Assembly: GCA_910579205.1 (NCBI GenBank)
Contig: CAJTTD010000001.1
Span: forward strand, 62,001-126,000
Direction: 5' to 3'
DNA length: 64,000 bases
Origin: an uncultured Christensenella sp.
GTDB taxonomy: Bacteria; Bacillota; Clostridia; Christensenellales; Pumilibacteraceae
The notes beneath the pieces were generated by a model, which ran no database searches, was not told the origin of the DNA, and worked only from the letters and a program-made list of their open reading frames with translations. Positions 42,899 to 53,011 of this stretch are shown here, piece after piece. Position numbers and translations under genes: made by a program. Each line of letters begins with the position of its first letter. The first letter of the stretch is position 1.

Positions 42899-44596
42899 TT
42901 AAATTTCTATTCGGTTATAGTATGTTTCTATTCCTCTGTATATAAGTATGTCGGCTATCGCGAAAATAACCGCGACTGCGTAAATTAAACTCCAACAAAC
43001 AATGTATAAAATTTCGGCTTCGACATTAACCGCCATCATTATCACATTTATAAATACTATGACGAGCGTCGCGCCCATGCCTATAAACTGTCCTATGGTG
43101 GAATGCGTATTGTGCTTTATGGCTTGCATGGGATCGGTCCATTTAAGCTTGGGGCGTATAAGATCCCATAATACTCCGAACGCCACAAGCACGGCGGACA
43201 TGAGCACGTACGCGCCTATCGACAGTATAAGATTGCCTATCGCAAAATCGAACACGCTGACTATCACCGCCGTAACTGCCGCGCAAGGAACGGCAAATAC
43301 CTCCCAAGCCAATATCTTTGCCGCCACAAGGCGTTTTACGCTTATAGGCAATATCTTTAACGACTCTACCGCTATCCCTTCGCGAGAAAAAGACGTGATC
43401 GCACCGTTTGCAGTAACGGGCAACATTATTACTAGCGTAGTATAAGGCATTAGCGTGAAAAACATTTTTAATGTTGCGGCGATGCGTTCCGCCTCGGCTG
43501 GGTCTACGCCGTTTAGCGAATCGCCGATATTTCCCGTCATATTTTTGAAAATAAGACTGAAAACCACAGCGAACATGATAGGCATCAAAAACACTCCGAA
43601 GCATTGGAACGCGGTTTGAGTGGAACGAAACGCGCACTTATATTCGCGCACTATCAAAGACTTGATAGTACCAGCAGCTTTAAATTCGCCGCGTTTGACC
43701 ACGGAATTGTCGGTCTGATTATTCGCCTTTACCGACTGCGCATACATAAACCTACCGAGAAGCATTATAGCGATCGTCAACACGGCGGAGATCGATACGA
43801 AAATGATCAGATTTACGGCAGTTGACGCGCCTACCCCCAGCTCAAAAGTATCCAAACCGAACGCCGCCGACGATACGCATGTAAACGGATACATTATATA
43901 CCCGATAACCGTCATGACTCGAGCTACTTTTGCTACGTCGTCGGGCGAAATATCAAAAGACCCATTAAGAGACGACACAGTCATTACGAACCAGATATAC
44001 AAGCCGAAAAAGCCGAGAAACATTACGGTATAAAAAATCAACGGCACTATACTGCGGTTCTTGAGTTTGCCCGCCAAATACATGATAGGAACGGCAAAAA
44101 TCGCGGCGACAAACAAAGGCAACGCGGGAATTATCGCCAATGCAAGTATAGTTATCACGTAATACCACGCCCACGCCCGTATTACTATGCCGAAAGCTAT
44201 CATCGAAGGCAAAATTATCGCGGCGACCAGCGCGGCTTCGAATAAGTACACATAAACAAGCTTTGCGGCAAACACGACGGACGATTTTATGGGTAGCATG
44301 GAATAAAAATCGGTGTCTTTCGATAAATACAGCGTGGATATCAAAGTGATAATGCCGAATATCAGAACGATGCCGGATGCGGTCAACAGCAGTAAAAAGT
44401 AAAACGTATTCGCCAATCCGTTTACCGCAAACACCGCTCCCATCGTAACAGTCATAAATATAACAAACGACAGTATAAGCGCATAAGCTACCGCAAAAAG
44501 AACTATGAGACCTATCTTCTTGTTTTTTGTAGCGCTTTCGTCAAAACGCAGCTTATTTCTAAACAACGCTTTCAGTACGATACCGAAATTATTCAT
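42899..44596 (-). CDS. ABC-2 type exporter membrane protein
   Basis: A 565-residue integral membrane protein with about 12 hydrophobic segments in two halves separated by a polar stretch (about 290-330). It overlaps the preceding ABC ATPase gene by 8 bases, which defines it as the permease half of that exporter. The family resembles uncharacterised ABC-2 exporters of Clostridia. The substrate is unknown. Confidence 0.8.
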   Translation of the reverse strand: MNNFGIVLKALFRNKLRFDESATKNKKIGLIVLFAVAYALILSFVIFMTVTMGAVFAVNGLANTFYFLLLLTASGIVLIFGIITLISTLYLSKDTDFYSMLPIKSSVVFAAKLVYVYLFEAALVAAIILPSMIAFGIVIRAWAWYYVITILALAIIPALPLFVAAIFAVPIMYLAGKLKNRSIVPLIFYTVMFLGFFGLYIWFVMTVSSLNGSFDISPDDVAKVARVMTVIGYIMYPFTCVSSAAFGLDTFELGVGASTAVNLIIFVSISAVLTIAIMLLGRFMYAQSVKANNQTDNSVVKRGEFKAAGTIKSLIVREYKCAFRSTQTAFQCFGVFLMPIMFAVVFSLIFKNMTGNIGDSLNGVDPAEAERIAATLKMFFTLMPYTTLVIMLPVTANGAITSFSREGIAVESLKILPISVKRLVAAKILAWEVFAVPCAAVTAVIVSVFDFAIGNLILSIGAYVLMSAVLVAFGVLWDLIRPKLKWTDPMQAIKHNTHSTIGQFIGMGATLVIVFINVIMMAVNVEAEILYIVCWSLIYAVAVIFAIADILIYRGIETYYNRIEI

Positions 44597-45314
44597 TTCC
44601 CGCCACCGACATAAATACGTCTTCCAAGCTCTCGTTGCCCTTGGCGGCTCTTATTTCGTCCGTATCCCCGCAAAGCACAAGCTTGCCTTTATTTATGATA
44701 GCCACTCTATCGCATATCTTTTCCGCAACATCGAGAACGTGCGTGGAAAAGAAAACGGTCTTGCCCGCATCGCGGTGTTCTTTCATCAATTCTTTAAGAG
44801 CAAACGCCGATGTAGGATCCAAGCCCATCATTGGCTCATCGAGCACCCACAGCGACGGGCTGTGTATGAGCGCGCCGATTATGGCTATCTTTTGCTTCAT
44901 TCCGTGCGAGTAGCCGCTTATGCGTTTATCGAAGGCATCCTCGAGCGCAAAACGCTTTAACAGATCGCCTGTTACTCGCGCGCGCTCTTCTGCGCTCACT
45001 CCGTATATATCGCCCAAAAAATCGATATATTCTCTGCCGGTGTACTTATCGAAAATTATAGGCGAATCGGGAACAAAACCGAAATTGCGTTTGGCATTTA
45101 TAGGCTCTTTGGTAATATCGTGTCCGCAAATGGAAATGCTCCCCGATTTTACCGGCAGTATTCCCGTAAGCATTTTTATGGTAGTTGTCTTTCCCGCGCC
45201 GTTCGCGCCGAGAAAGCCGAATATCTCTCCCGCTTTGAGCGATAGCGACAAATCGTCCACCGCCTTGACTTTTCCGTTGGCATACGCCATCGATACATGA
45301 CTGATCTCGAGCAT
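44589..45314 (-). CDS. ABC transporter ATP-binding protein
   Basis: A 241-residue ATPase with Walker A GANGAGKTTTIKML, signature SGYSHGMKQKIAI, Walker B LWVLDEPMMGLDP, and H-loop FFSTHVLD. The sequence type (drug/bacteriocin/Na+ export, CcmA-like) pairs with ABC-2 permeases. It lies 9 bases after rarA and overlaps its permease gene. Confidence 0.92.
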   Translation of the reverse strand: MLEISHVSMAYANGKVKAVDDLSLSLKAGEIFGFLGANGAGKTTTIKMLTGILPVKSGSISICGHDITKEPINAKRNFGFVPDSPIIFDKYTGREYIDFLGDIYGVSAEERARVTGDLLKRFALEDAFDKRISGYSHGMKQKIAIIGALIHSPSLWVLDEPMMGLDPTSAFALKELMKEHRDAGKTVFFSTHVLDVAEKICDRVAIINKGKLVLCGDTDEIRAAKGNESLEDVFMSVAGNE

Positions 45315-45323
45315 ATCTACTCC

Positions 45324-46628
45324 TTATTTCTTTTTATTGCGTCCCACCGCTTCCAAAAACGAACGTATCTTTTGTTCGTTGGGATTGTCTTGCGGAACAT
45401 AAAATTTAGATCCGCGCAATTTCTCGGGCAAATACTGCTGCGTTATATATTCCGCGCTGCAGTGCGGGTATATGTAAGCTTCGCCGCTGTCGTTGGGCGT
45501 TTTGAAATTTCTGTCGCGCAGATAGTCGGGCACTGCGTCGTCCGCACTGTTCTTTACCGCCGCTCTTGCTGCGTTCAATGCTTCCACTACGGCGTTGGAT
45601 TTGGCGGCGGTCGCAACTTTGATTATCGCGTGCGCGAGCGGCAAATATCCTTCGGGCGCGCCCGTATGTTCGTACGCCGAAAGCGCAGACGCAACTACTA
45701 TCAATGCCGACGAGTCGGCAAGCCCCACATCCTCCGATGCGTGAGCCGTGAGCCGTCTGAATATCAACAGCGGGTCGCACCCCGCCTCGATCAACCGAAA
45801 CGCCCAATAAAGCGCCGCGTCGGGATCGCAACCGCGAAGAGACTTACAAAATGCGGACAGCATATCGTAATACATGCTGTCATCGATAGATAAAACGCGA
45901 CGCTGAGTAGATTCCGCCGCAGCGGTCTTATCTACATGAATTTTTCCGTCGCCGTCGGGCGGCGTAGTTATAGCCGCAAGTTCCAAGGCGTTGTACGCAT
46001 TTCTTAGATCGCCGTTTGCCGACCATGCCAAATGTTCGTATGCGTCGTCGTCCACCGTAAGATCGTACATAGACAAACCTTTGGGCGAAGTTACCGCACG
46101 CTTCAATCCTTTAACGATATCGGCGTCCGACAACGGCTTAAGCTGGAACACTCTGCACCGAGATACTATAGCACGCGTCATTGACACGAACGGATTTTCC
46201 GTAGTAGAACCTATAAAAATAATACTGCCCGTCTCTATGGCGGAAAGCACGCAATCGGATTGGGCTTTGCTCCATCTATGGCACTCGTCGAGAAGCAAGT
46301 ATGTGCGTTTGTTATAAAGCCGCAAGCGTTCGTTTGCTTCTTCTATTACCTTTTTTGCTTCCGCCACGCCCGACGACACGGCATTCAGCTTAACGAATTC
46401 GCTTTTTGTAGAATTAGCTATTATTCCCGCAAGCGTTGTTTTTCCCGTACCGGGCGGTCCGAAAAAAATGCAACTGCCCAATCTGTCCGCTTTTATAGCG
46501 CGCATCAAAAGCGAGCCGTTGTTCAACAAATGCTCTTGACCTATAAATTCCGACAGCTCGGTCGGACGCATGCGCTCCGCAAGCGGCGCGGCTTTTTTTG
46601 TATTGTCGGCAAGGTCGAATAGATCCAT
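45324..46628 (-). CDS. rarA: Replication-associated recombination protein RarA (MgsA/WRNIP1 family)
   Basis: A 434-residue clamp-loader-like AAA ATPase acting at stalled forks. It has RPTELSEFIGQEHLL, Walker A FFGPPGTGKTTLA, and Walker B LLLDECHRW (usually DEIHRF, here with Cys and Trp). C-terminal tetramerisation sequence YLPEKLRGSKFYVP is typical. No Shine-Dalgarno sequence precedes the ATG, and a TAAAAT box ends 6 bases upstream, so the mRNA may be leaderless. Confidence 0.93.
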   Translation of the reverse strand: MDLFDLADNTKKAAPLAERMRPTELSEFIGQEHLLNNGSLLMRAIKADRLGSCIFFGPPGTGKTTLAGIIANSTKSEFVKLNAVSSGVAEAKKVIEEANERLRLYNKRTYLLLDECHRWSKAQSDCVLSAIETGSIIFIGSTTENPFVSMTRAIVSRCRVFQLKPLSDADIVKGLKRAVTSPKGLSMYDLTVDDDAYEHLAWSANGDLRNAYNALELAAITTPPDGDGKIHVDKTAAAESTQRRVLSIDDSMYYDMLSAFCKSLRGCDPDAALYWAFRLIEAGCDPLLIFRRLTAHASEDVGLADSSALIVVASALSAYEHTGAPEGYLPLAHAIIKVATAAKSNAVVEALNAARAAVKNSADDAVPDYLRDRNFKTPNDSGEAYIYPHCSAEYITQQYLPEKLRGSKFYVPQDNPNEQKIRSFLEAVGRNKKK

Positions 46629-46634
46629 ATATAA

Positions 46635-46663
46635 ATTTTATCATATAATCTATTCCATTACAA
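46635..46663 (-). promoter_or_regulatory. Predicted promoter giving a leaderless rarA mRNA
   Basis: Minus-strand TTGTAA (46658-46663), 17-base spacer, TAAAAT (46635-46640); the ATG at 46628 begins after only 6 more bases. TTTACAA copies at 46681 and 46701 with TTGTAAA at 46713 lie just upstream. Confidence 0.6.
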
Positions 46664-46730
46664 GCGATATCCGTTCACAGTTTACAATTAATCCGCAAGA
46701 TTTACAAGTAAATTGTAAAAACCGCAGTGG

Positions 46731-49700
46731 TTATCTGTTGCCGTCCCCGCTCCCTCTTCTAAACAATACGAGCGATGCGGGATAATCGTCGGGCTTTACG
46801 CAATCGGTCGCGTATATTATATTTTCGCTGCGTATATGCCAAGGCCCGTCCGAAACCGAATCGTCTATGACGATATGCGCCTTGCCCTCTTGTCCGTTTA
46901 AATAAAACTCTATATGCGGCGAGTTTTCCGCAGTACAAGGGTCGATGCGCGTGCGCTTTCCGCGCTTTTTTATCCCCAACAGCTTTTCCGTTACGGTAAC
47001 GTAAAGCATAGCGTAAGCAACGGCATGCGAACCGTAAACACCTTCCGTAAAAAAACTATCCGCAGCATTACGTACCGCATCCGCAAGTTGAGTAAACGCC
47101 TTGTCGTATTCTTCCGAACAATACAGAGTAAAAGCCGACAACGCGCTACTCAAAATACTATCGACGTGTCCGTCTTTTTCCGCCGTCGGTATACAAGCGT
47201 CCCCATCCTTTAGCAATCCGCAATAAGCGGCGACTGCGCGGGTATACGCCCCGCAAAGCTCGTCGCGCTCCGCTTCCGACTTTTCGCAAAAAGTCCCGCA
47301 AACAGTACCGAGTTTGATATACGCCGCTTTGAATTTGTTTTTGCGCGCGCCGCTCGGACAATAGTCTAAAAACGCTTTTATATCGCAATACAAAAGCAAC
47401 GCGTTAAGCCTGTCGCGTTCATCCGCAATATTAAGAAACTCGCCGATATCGATATGTTTTTCTATTATAGCCATGCAATATTCCATTACCGACGAGCAAC
47501 CTCCGCCGCTTCCGTTCTGCGCCGTACATGTTGCTTTATGCGCAAGCAGTTTAAATTCGCCCGTATGATCGACAAAATCTTTTACTGCGAGAGGAAGCAA
47601 AAGTTCAGATATACTCATATCTTCCTCTCTTGAATCAATTCCGCTGTTGTTAGTCGCGGCCGTCATATCGCTTTCACAACGGCGAGCGCACAGACTTTCT
47701 ATAAATGCCCGCACCGATCCCGCATCCGCATACTTAACGGCGAAACAGCAGACAAGCTTATCTGTTACGGACATTTTCTTTTTTCCGTCGCGATCAGAAA
47801 CAAAAGCCGCATACGCCAAATATAATGCGCGGTGATACACATTGTTCAATAATTTGTCGGTCGAGTGCAACTCTATATCTTTGAATGCGGAATAGAACTG
47901 CGCTTCCCGCAAAAAATATGCGTCCGCAGCACATACATCGATCTTATTTTCATCTTTGTCATTGTCATACACAGCCAAACAGAACGTTATTGACTTTGTT
48001 TCATTCGGCAATAGGTTTACATTCACTGATACCGCGGGAGCAAAATCGATGCCGCCCTGCCTTAAGCGACATGCTCTATCCACTTTGCCGAACATGCAAT
48101 ACCCTTCGCTATACGCACACCACTCGGAAATGGGAAATGACGACAAAACGCAAAAACCTTTGCCGTCGGACTTGTTTACAAGCGTCAAGCATTTACCGTC
48201 GAATTTAACGCCGCATGATTTGCCCGATGTTGACGACACTGCAAACATAACGTTGAGAGTACGCGTCATATCCAATGTATTCCGCACCGTTACGGAAAAT
48301 AATTCCGCATTTTTTCCGCGCACGGCAAATTGTTTGTTGGTTGTTATAAATCCGTTGTATGCGCATGAATACTCGCTGAAACCCGACCCGTGCCGTACGG
48401 ATAACCGCCCTTTACCGAGCGGATCGTACGTAGGCGACCATATTTCGCCGTCGCATTCCATCACTAGGAACGCGGACGGTATAACTACCGAGCGAACGTT
48501 AAAACGCGTCAAACTTCGCCCATCCGCCCCAAACTCTGTTATGCCGCCGCCGTCGCCCAACTGCGCGAAAAATGAGCCGCCGCACAATATATTCCCGCAA
48601 TGCACGTCGATCACAGTCGGATCGACTATAGCCGTTCCGTCAGACAAAAAACCGCAACCGTTTTTTGCCATCTTTACGTCGTATTCTTCATCTACTGAAA
48701 AACAACAAATCTCTTCTGTATGCATACTATGATCGGACAACGGAGCGAATGCAAACTCCGAAGCAAACTCATTTAAAACATATAAGCTCTCCGTGTCGGA
48801 AAAATCCTTTACCACCGAAATATCTTTGGCAAGCAGCGCAAGCTCGGACGAATATTTGCCGTTTACAAACGACATTTTTTCTTTATGCTTATTTCCTATA
48901 TCATACAAACGCGACCTATCTGTACCGACAGCCACGGTATTAAAATCGAGATGATCGTATAACCGCAGCACGCCGTCTAATATGCGATAACCGTTTTCGT
49001 CGGTATCGACTGTTACCGTGGGCAGATCGACATTGCATATCCTGCCGTCGCTTTCAAAGTCTCCACACAGCTTTTGAGCAAGCCCCGTCATAGGACGCGG
49101 CGTATTATGCGCGTAAGCAAGCGCCGTCGTCAGTGCATATTCGTAATACCCGTCGCTGTCTATGACTGCGGCACACCGTTTGACCGCCCGAGCGTCTGCG
49201 TCGAAAATCAACGCAATATTCAGTTTTTTTCTCTCGAACGCGTTGAGTTCTACAGAACGCGAAACACACATCAAAACTTTATCTCGATCACTGTCCGATG
49301 TTTCGCAATAACCTTGTCCGTCTGACATGTATAACCCAGCCGTTCCGTTACCGAGTTTTAAAGCAACGCTTGCGACAGAGCCTATATCGTCGTTTGCGAT
49401 GTCTCCGTCTTCGCAAATGCCGTCCGCTGCGGTTTCGGCGGATAGCGAAACTAACGTACTTAAATGCGTTCTGTTAGTGAGAGCTATTCCCAAAATACAA
49501 TATGCGCCGTCGGAAGGAATAAACAGTTCCGCGCGAAACGCAACGCTATCGCACGTCTTAAAATATTCGGCGCAATGCCGTCTCAACACGCCCGAGCATG
49601 AATGCAAACTTATCGAGCTGCCGTTTACACTCAGCCGAACGTCTAACGGATATGCCATGCCGTCATGTCGAACATTAATTTCTCCGCGGTTGTCCGCCGT

Positions 49701-52325
49701 TGCAAAAACTTCACCGTTACCGTACAATCCGATCTTGTATTCCGTTTCTCCGTCGAAATATCTGTCATGGGCATTTGATATTCCGCTTTCTTCACCGCTG
49801 CCGTTACTGCTTCCGTCATGCGATCGCTTTTGTCGCAGTGCATGAAGTTTGACCGAACGCAGCGGAACTTCGACAATTGAAATGAGCGCAGCGAGCATTT
49901 GCGCGCCGCCGAAAAGAATCATGATCGGCCCGCCGTCGAAAAATGCGGACAACAATATAACGGCAATGCCGAACGCCGTTTGTACGGCGACAGCGATATA
50001 TAAAACTCGTTTATTCGCGCGCACGCACATACTGCCCGCAAATAATTTTACCGCGCCCGAACATCTTATCACAGCTATCAAAGGCTGCAAAAAATAACTC
50101 AACGCTGCGCTCGCCGCCCCTACCAGCGGACGCAACGATAACAGCGACCCCACCGAATATACAGCCGTGCAAAGCTCGGCAATAAACAATGATGCATATA
50201 CCCCGAAAGCAAACCAGGAAAACTTTATGCTTAATGTCAAAACAGCCGCGATATGGGCCAAGGGCAACATATAAGCGATCAATTTCCCCACTGCAAAAAA
50301 CATCCGACATCCGCTTGGACGAACGACAGAGTGTTTTTTGCGAAAAAATAATGTTTTTCGAGCTACATCCAGATCGCGCGTCGACAGCTCTATGCTTTCG
50401 TAAAATTCTCGTCGCGAGTCGGACTTTATAGTCCCGTTTAATTGTGCATACCCGCAAGACGCCGTTGCTGCGACAATGCCGTTGCCGTGCGCGCTGTTTT
50501 CTACGCCGTCGGCGTATTTTTTTACACGATAGATATCGAATATACCGTTTTTGTAATAATCGCCGCGTGCAAAAACTGCTTCCCAGTCGATATCGCCCAA
50601 TATCGGCGAATTATAAAATTTACCGAACGAGTTTTCGTTACATGCGAGTGCGGCGGGCTTGCAATAAGGATGTGCGATCTCGCATAGCATATCGCTCGCG
50701 TTTACCGTCTGCAATCTATCGTCCAAAGTAACGGCGTATCCGTAATCGAAATCTTCACCAAGCGAAAAACTGTAATCATCTGTTTTTTTATCGGCAAATA
50801 TATTGCAAATTTCCGCGATATCCGTTTGCGCAAAATTATCGCAGATCTTAACGAGTACAACGGTCCTGTTTTTTTCTGTAGCTCTATCATAATGTTCGGA
50901 TAATACGCGCGCAAGCGTGCGCAGTACATCGTGCGACGGCGCGGTAAAGATCAGCGCATAACCGAAATGCATGTCATTATTATCGTTGCAAACATTTTCG
51001 AGATCATTGAACGCGCGCTCCGCGTCATTCCCATCATTTAAACGGCGCGAAAGTATTATCACCGCTCTTTTCTCTATCTTGTCGAGTTGCAGTTTAGGAC
51101 GATAGTTTGCGCCCCATTTAGCAAACGCGAAAACAACCGTTTTTCCGACTGCGGTATAAATTATTAAAACCGCTCCTACTGTCAACGCAATAAAATCGAC
51201 TGAAAGATTGACAAACACGATAATAGTCGATACCAACGAGATCAGTAAAGTTAAAGTTACGCATATCCAACCGACCGCGCTTTTCGGCGGCGTGCCTAAA
51301 ATATGATCGGCAACGTCGCAATGCGTGATATTGACGGTATCGGCACATTCGTGGGCTATTACCGCTTCGCTCGTACGCCTTTTTACCGCAGTACGCTCTA
51401 TCCTTGACAAATACAATGTTTTTGTGGGAATATCGCAATTTGAATATGACGGCAACGCGCAGAGTATCTCGTTCGTATCCGACAGATCGAGAAGTGTATC
51501 ATCCGTATATTCGTCCGCAACAGAAAAAGACGCAACGACCGAAAGTATCGTCGCGGTCGCCTTTGCCAAAAATTTGTTGCGCTCCAACTGAGCCGCCGAA
51601 CTGTCGATATCATTGCTTTCGGCAATGCGAAATATAGAGCGTTCGTCGTCCGATCCCACTGAAGAAAATAACCCGCACACATAATCCGATTTGTCTATGG
51701 AATCTATGTCCGCGCGTCCCGCCGATCCGTCGGACACGCCGCGGCGGTATATTTCCGATCTGCCTTGCACCGACCTCATGACTTGCGACAAAAGTCCGCA
51801 TAAGCAAAAATAGAGCATATACGGCATAAATTTAAGTTCGGTAAATGTCAGCGGTGCTTTTGCGTTAAAAGTTTTTACGGCGGTTTTCAACATGTATACG
51901 GACACGCAACCACCAGTATTCACCACTAACTCATTGCAAAAAAGGAACAATCGCGGATAGCTGCCCACCGACCCCAATAAGTACCCGAATCGCAGCTTGC
52001 GCCGCGCCGCATCGGCTGCCGCGGTTATCTTGAATATATTATCCAAAAAAGCTTTTTGCGCGCTGTCAAGCTCTTGTCCGCTGTTTTGCATCTTCTTTAA
52101 TTGCTTTGCCGTTTTGTAAAGCGACGAGCGGACTTTGCGTACGTCCAATCCGTTGCCACGTTCCGTCGCCGCACAACTCGAACCGAGCTCCGAAATTTTG
52201 TACAATAAACCGCGTTCCGATATCCTATCCGAAAAATTAAAGATCGGATGTCTTGAACTTACGGTTATCCTATACAGTATAAGACATGCGGCTATTATCG
52301 CAATTACGTTAAGCAATGCTTCCAT
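46731..52325 (-). CDS. NdvB-type (cyclic beta-1,2-glucan synthase-like) membrane protein, apparently catalytically degenerate
   Basis: A 1,864-residue protein; NdvB relatives are usually about 2,800. In order: a helical N-domain (about 85-190, with FLDNI, SYPRLFLFCNELV, PLTFTELKFMP), a membrane segment pair (about 353-405), a GT84-like region (about 415-660, with VTLDDRLQT, IAHPYCKP, YYKNGIFDIYRV), several helices (about 680-825), then GH94-like beta-sandwich repeats (GYCETSD, GEIWSPTYDPLGKG, VRHGSGFSEYSC) and an alpha/alpha barrel (about 1520-1790). In the GT region the expected DAD metal motif is reduced to LDD. In the barrel SVMEYC matches the usual S-x-x-E-H/Y-C, but the DWNDGMN catalytic loop that should follow is absent. 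Start ATG at 52325 (a TTG lies 9 bases upstream). It may be a scaffold or divergent enzyme; activity is doubtful. Confidence 0.75.
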   Translation of the reverse strand: MEALLNVIAIIAACLILYRITVSSRHPIFNFSDRISERGLLYKISELGSSCAATERGNGLDVRKVRSSLYKTAKQLKKMQNSGQELDSAQKAFLDNIFKITAAADAARRKLRFGYLLGSVGSYPRLFLFCNELVVNTGGCVSVYMLKTAVKTFNAKAPLTFTELKFMPYMLYFCLCGLLSQVMRSVQGRSEIYRRGVSDGSAGRADIDSIDKSDYVCGLFSSVGSDDERSIFRIAESNDIDSSAAQLERNKFLAKATATILSVVASFSVADEYTDDTLLDLSDTNEILCALPSYSNCDIPTKTLYLSRIERTAVKRRTSEAVIAHECADTVNITHCDVADHILGTPPKSAVGWICVTLTLLISLVSTIIVFVNLSVDFIALTVGAVLIIYTAVGKTVVFAFAKWGANYRPKLQLDKIEKRAVIILSRRLNDGNDAERAFNDLENVCNDNNDMHFGYALIFTAPSHDVLRTLARVLSEHYDRATEKNRTVVLVKICDNFAQTDIAEICNIFADKKTDDYSFSLGEDFDYGYAVTLDDRLQTVNASDMLCEIAHPYCKPAALACNENSFGKFYNSPILGDIDWEAVFARGDYYKNGIFDIYRVKKYADGVENSAHGNGIVAATASCGYAQLNGTIKSDSRREFYESIELSTRDLDVARKTLFFRKKHSVVRPSGCRMFFAVGKLIAYMLPLAHIAAVLTLSIKFSWFAFGVYASLFIAELCTAVYSVGSLLSLRPLVGAASAALSYFLQPLIAVIRCSGAVKLFAGSMCVRANKRVLYIAVAVQTAFGIAVILLSAFFDGGPIMILFGGAQMLAALISIVEVPLRSVKLHALRQKRSHDGSSNGSGEESGISNAHDRYFDGETEYKIGLYGNGEVFATADNRGEINVRHDGMAYPLDVRLSVNGSSISLHSCSGVLRRHCAEYFKTCDSVAFRAELFIPSDGAYCILGIALTNRTHLSTLVSLSAETAADGICEDGDIANDDIGSVASVALKLGNGTAGLYMSDGQGYCETSDSDRDKVLMCVSRSVELNAFERKKLNIALIFDADARAVKRCAAVIDSDGYYEYALTTALAYAHNTPRPMTGLAQKLCGDFESDGRICNVDLPTVTVDTDENGYRILDGVLRLYDHLDFNTVAVGTDRSRLYDIGNKHKEKMSFVNGKYSSELALLAKDISVVKDFSDTESLYVLNEFASEFAFAPLSDHSMHTEEICCFSVDEEYDVKMAKNGCGFLSDGTAIVDPTVIDVHCGNILCGGSFFAQLGDGGGITEFGADGRSLTRFNVRSVVIPSAFLVMECDGEIWSPTYDPLGKGRLSVRHGSGFSEYSCAYNGFITTNKQFAVRGKNAELFSVTVRNTLDMTRTLNVMFAVSSTSGKSCGVKFDGKCLTLVNKSDGKGFCVLSSFPISEWCAYSEGYCMFGKVDRACRLRQGGIDFAPAVSVNVNLLPNETKSITFCLAVYDNDKDENKIDVCAADAYFLREAQFYSAFKDIELHSTDKLLNNVYHRALYLAYAAFVSDRDGKKKMSVTDKLVCCFAVKYADAGSVRAFIESLCARRCESDMTAATNNSGIDSREEDMSISELLLPLAVKDFVDHTGEFKLLAHKATCTAQNGSGGGCSSVMEYCMAIIEKHIDIGEFLNIADERDRLNALLLYCDIKAFLDYCPSGARKNKFKAAYIKLGTVCGTFCEKSEAERDELCGAYTRAVAAYCGLLKDGDACIPTAEKDGHVDSILSSALSAFTLYCSEEYDKAFTQLADAVRNAADSFFTEGVYGSHAVAYAMLYVTVTEKLLGIKKRGKRTRIDPCTAENSPHIEFYLNGQEGKAHIVIDDSVSDGPWHIRSENIIYATDCVKPDDYPASLVLFRRGSGDGNR

Positions 52326-52435
52326 GATACGCAATGATTATTGCCGCAAAATAACATTAAAATACCGCACACAGCCGACACGCCGCAAGCGCCGCTTGAT
52401 TTTCGCTAAATTCTATATGCCGATAAATCTTCCAT

Positions 52436-52464
52436 AAAAAAAATCGACGGTAAATTCCGTCGAT
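52436..52464 (-). terminator. Rho-independent terminator after rplS
   Basis: Minus-strand ATCGACGG-AATTTA-CCGTCGAT (8 perfect pairs) followed by seven Ts, 20 bases past the rplS stop. Confidence 0.92.
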
Positions 52465-52483
52465 CTCAAATAGCTTTATATTA

Positions 52484-52825
52484 TTATCTTTCCTTGATCT
52501 TAGCGGCTTTACCCGAAAGATTGCGAAGGTAATAAAGTTTGGCTCTTCTCACCTTGCCGTGTCTTATAACATCGATAGCCGTTATGCGGGGAGAGTGCAA
52601 CGGGAACGTGCGCTCGATACCTACGCCGAACGATACGCGGCGAACGGTAAACGACTCGCGTACCGAACCGTTCTTTTTGGCTATGACTATGCCCTCGAAC
52701 GCCTGTACGCGCTCGCGGTTGCCTTCTTTGACTTTAACGGACACACGAACGGTATCGCCTACATTAAACTGCGGCACGTCCGCCTTCATGTATTCCTTTT
52801 CGATTTCAGCTATTATGTTGCTCAT
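52484..52825 (-). CDS. rplS: 50S ribosomal protein L19
   Basis: A 113-residue L19 at the 30S-50S interface. Recognisable stretches are FNVGDTVRVSVKVKEG, RVQAFEGIVIAKKNG, and RRAKLYYLRNLSGKAAKIKE at the C-terminus. The ATG at 52825 follows AGGAGG by 5 bases; upstream in-frame codons are leader. It is monocistronic: own promoter, about 80-base leader and terminator. Confidence 0.97.
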   Translation of the reverse strand: MSNIIAEIEKEYMKADVPQFNVGDTVRVSVKVKEGNRERVQAFEGIVIAKKNGSVRESFTVRRVSFGVGIERTFPLHSPRITAIDVIRHGKVRRAKLYYLRNLSGKAAKIKER

Positions 52826-52904
52826 GATGCCTCCTAAGCTCACAAAAACTCCGCATACGTCGAAAAACCGCGATTGCGAAGTAAAATCACAAATTTTCTT
52901 GATA

Positions 52905-52933
52905 ATTATATCATAAGTCCGCGATTTTAGCAA
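52905..52933 (-). promoter_or_regulatory. Sigma-A-type promoter of rplS
   Basis: Minus-strand TTGCTA (52928-52933), 17-base spacer, TATAAT (52905-52910). The transcript would have an 80-base leader with a small hairpin (CGCA...TGCG near 52852-52880). Confidence 0.75.
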
Positions 52934-53011
52934 GCGAATTTAATGTGTTTTTCACAATATTTTCATGTATTTTAGTTCGTAAACCGATAGAAATTTAGTA
53001 CGAGACATGCG

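Noticed and set aside
46681..46719. TTTACAA/TTGTAAA repeats as a binding site or terminator
   Set aside because: Too short and AT-rich to separate from background; no T-run follows a stable stem.
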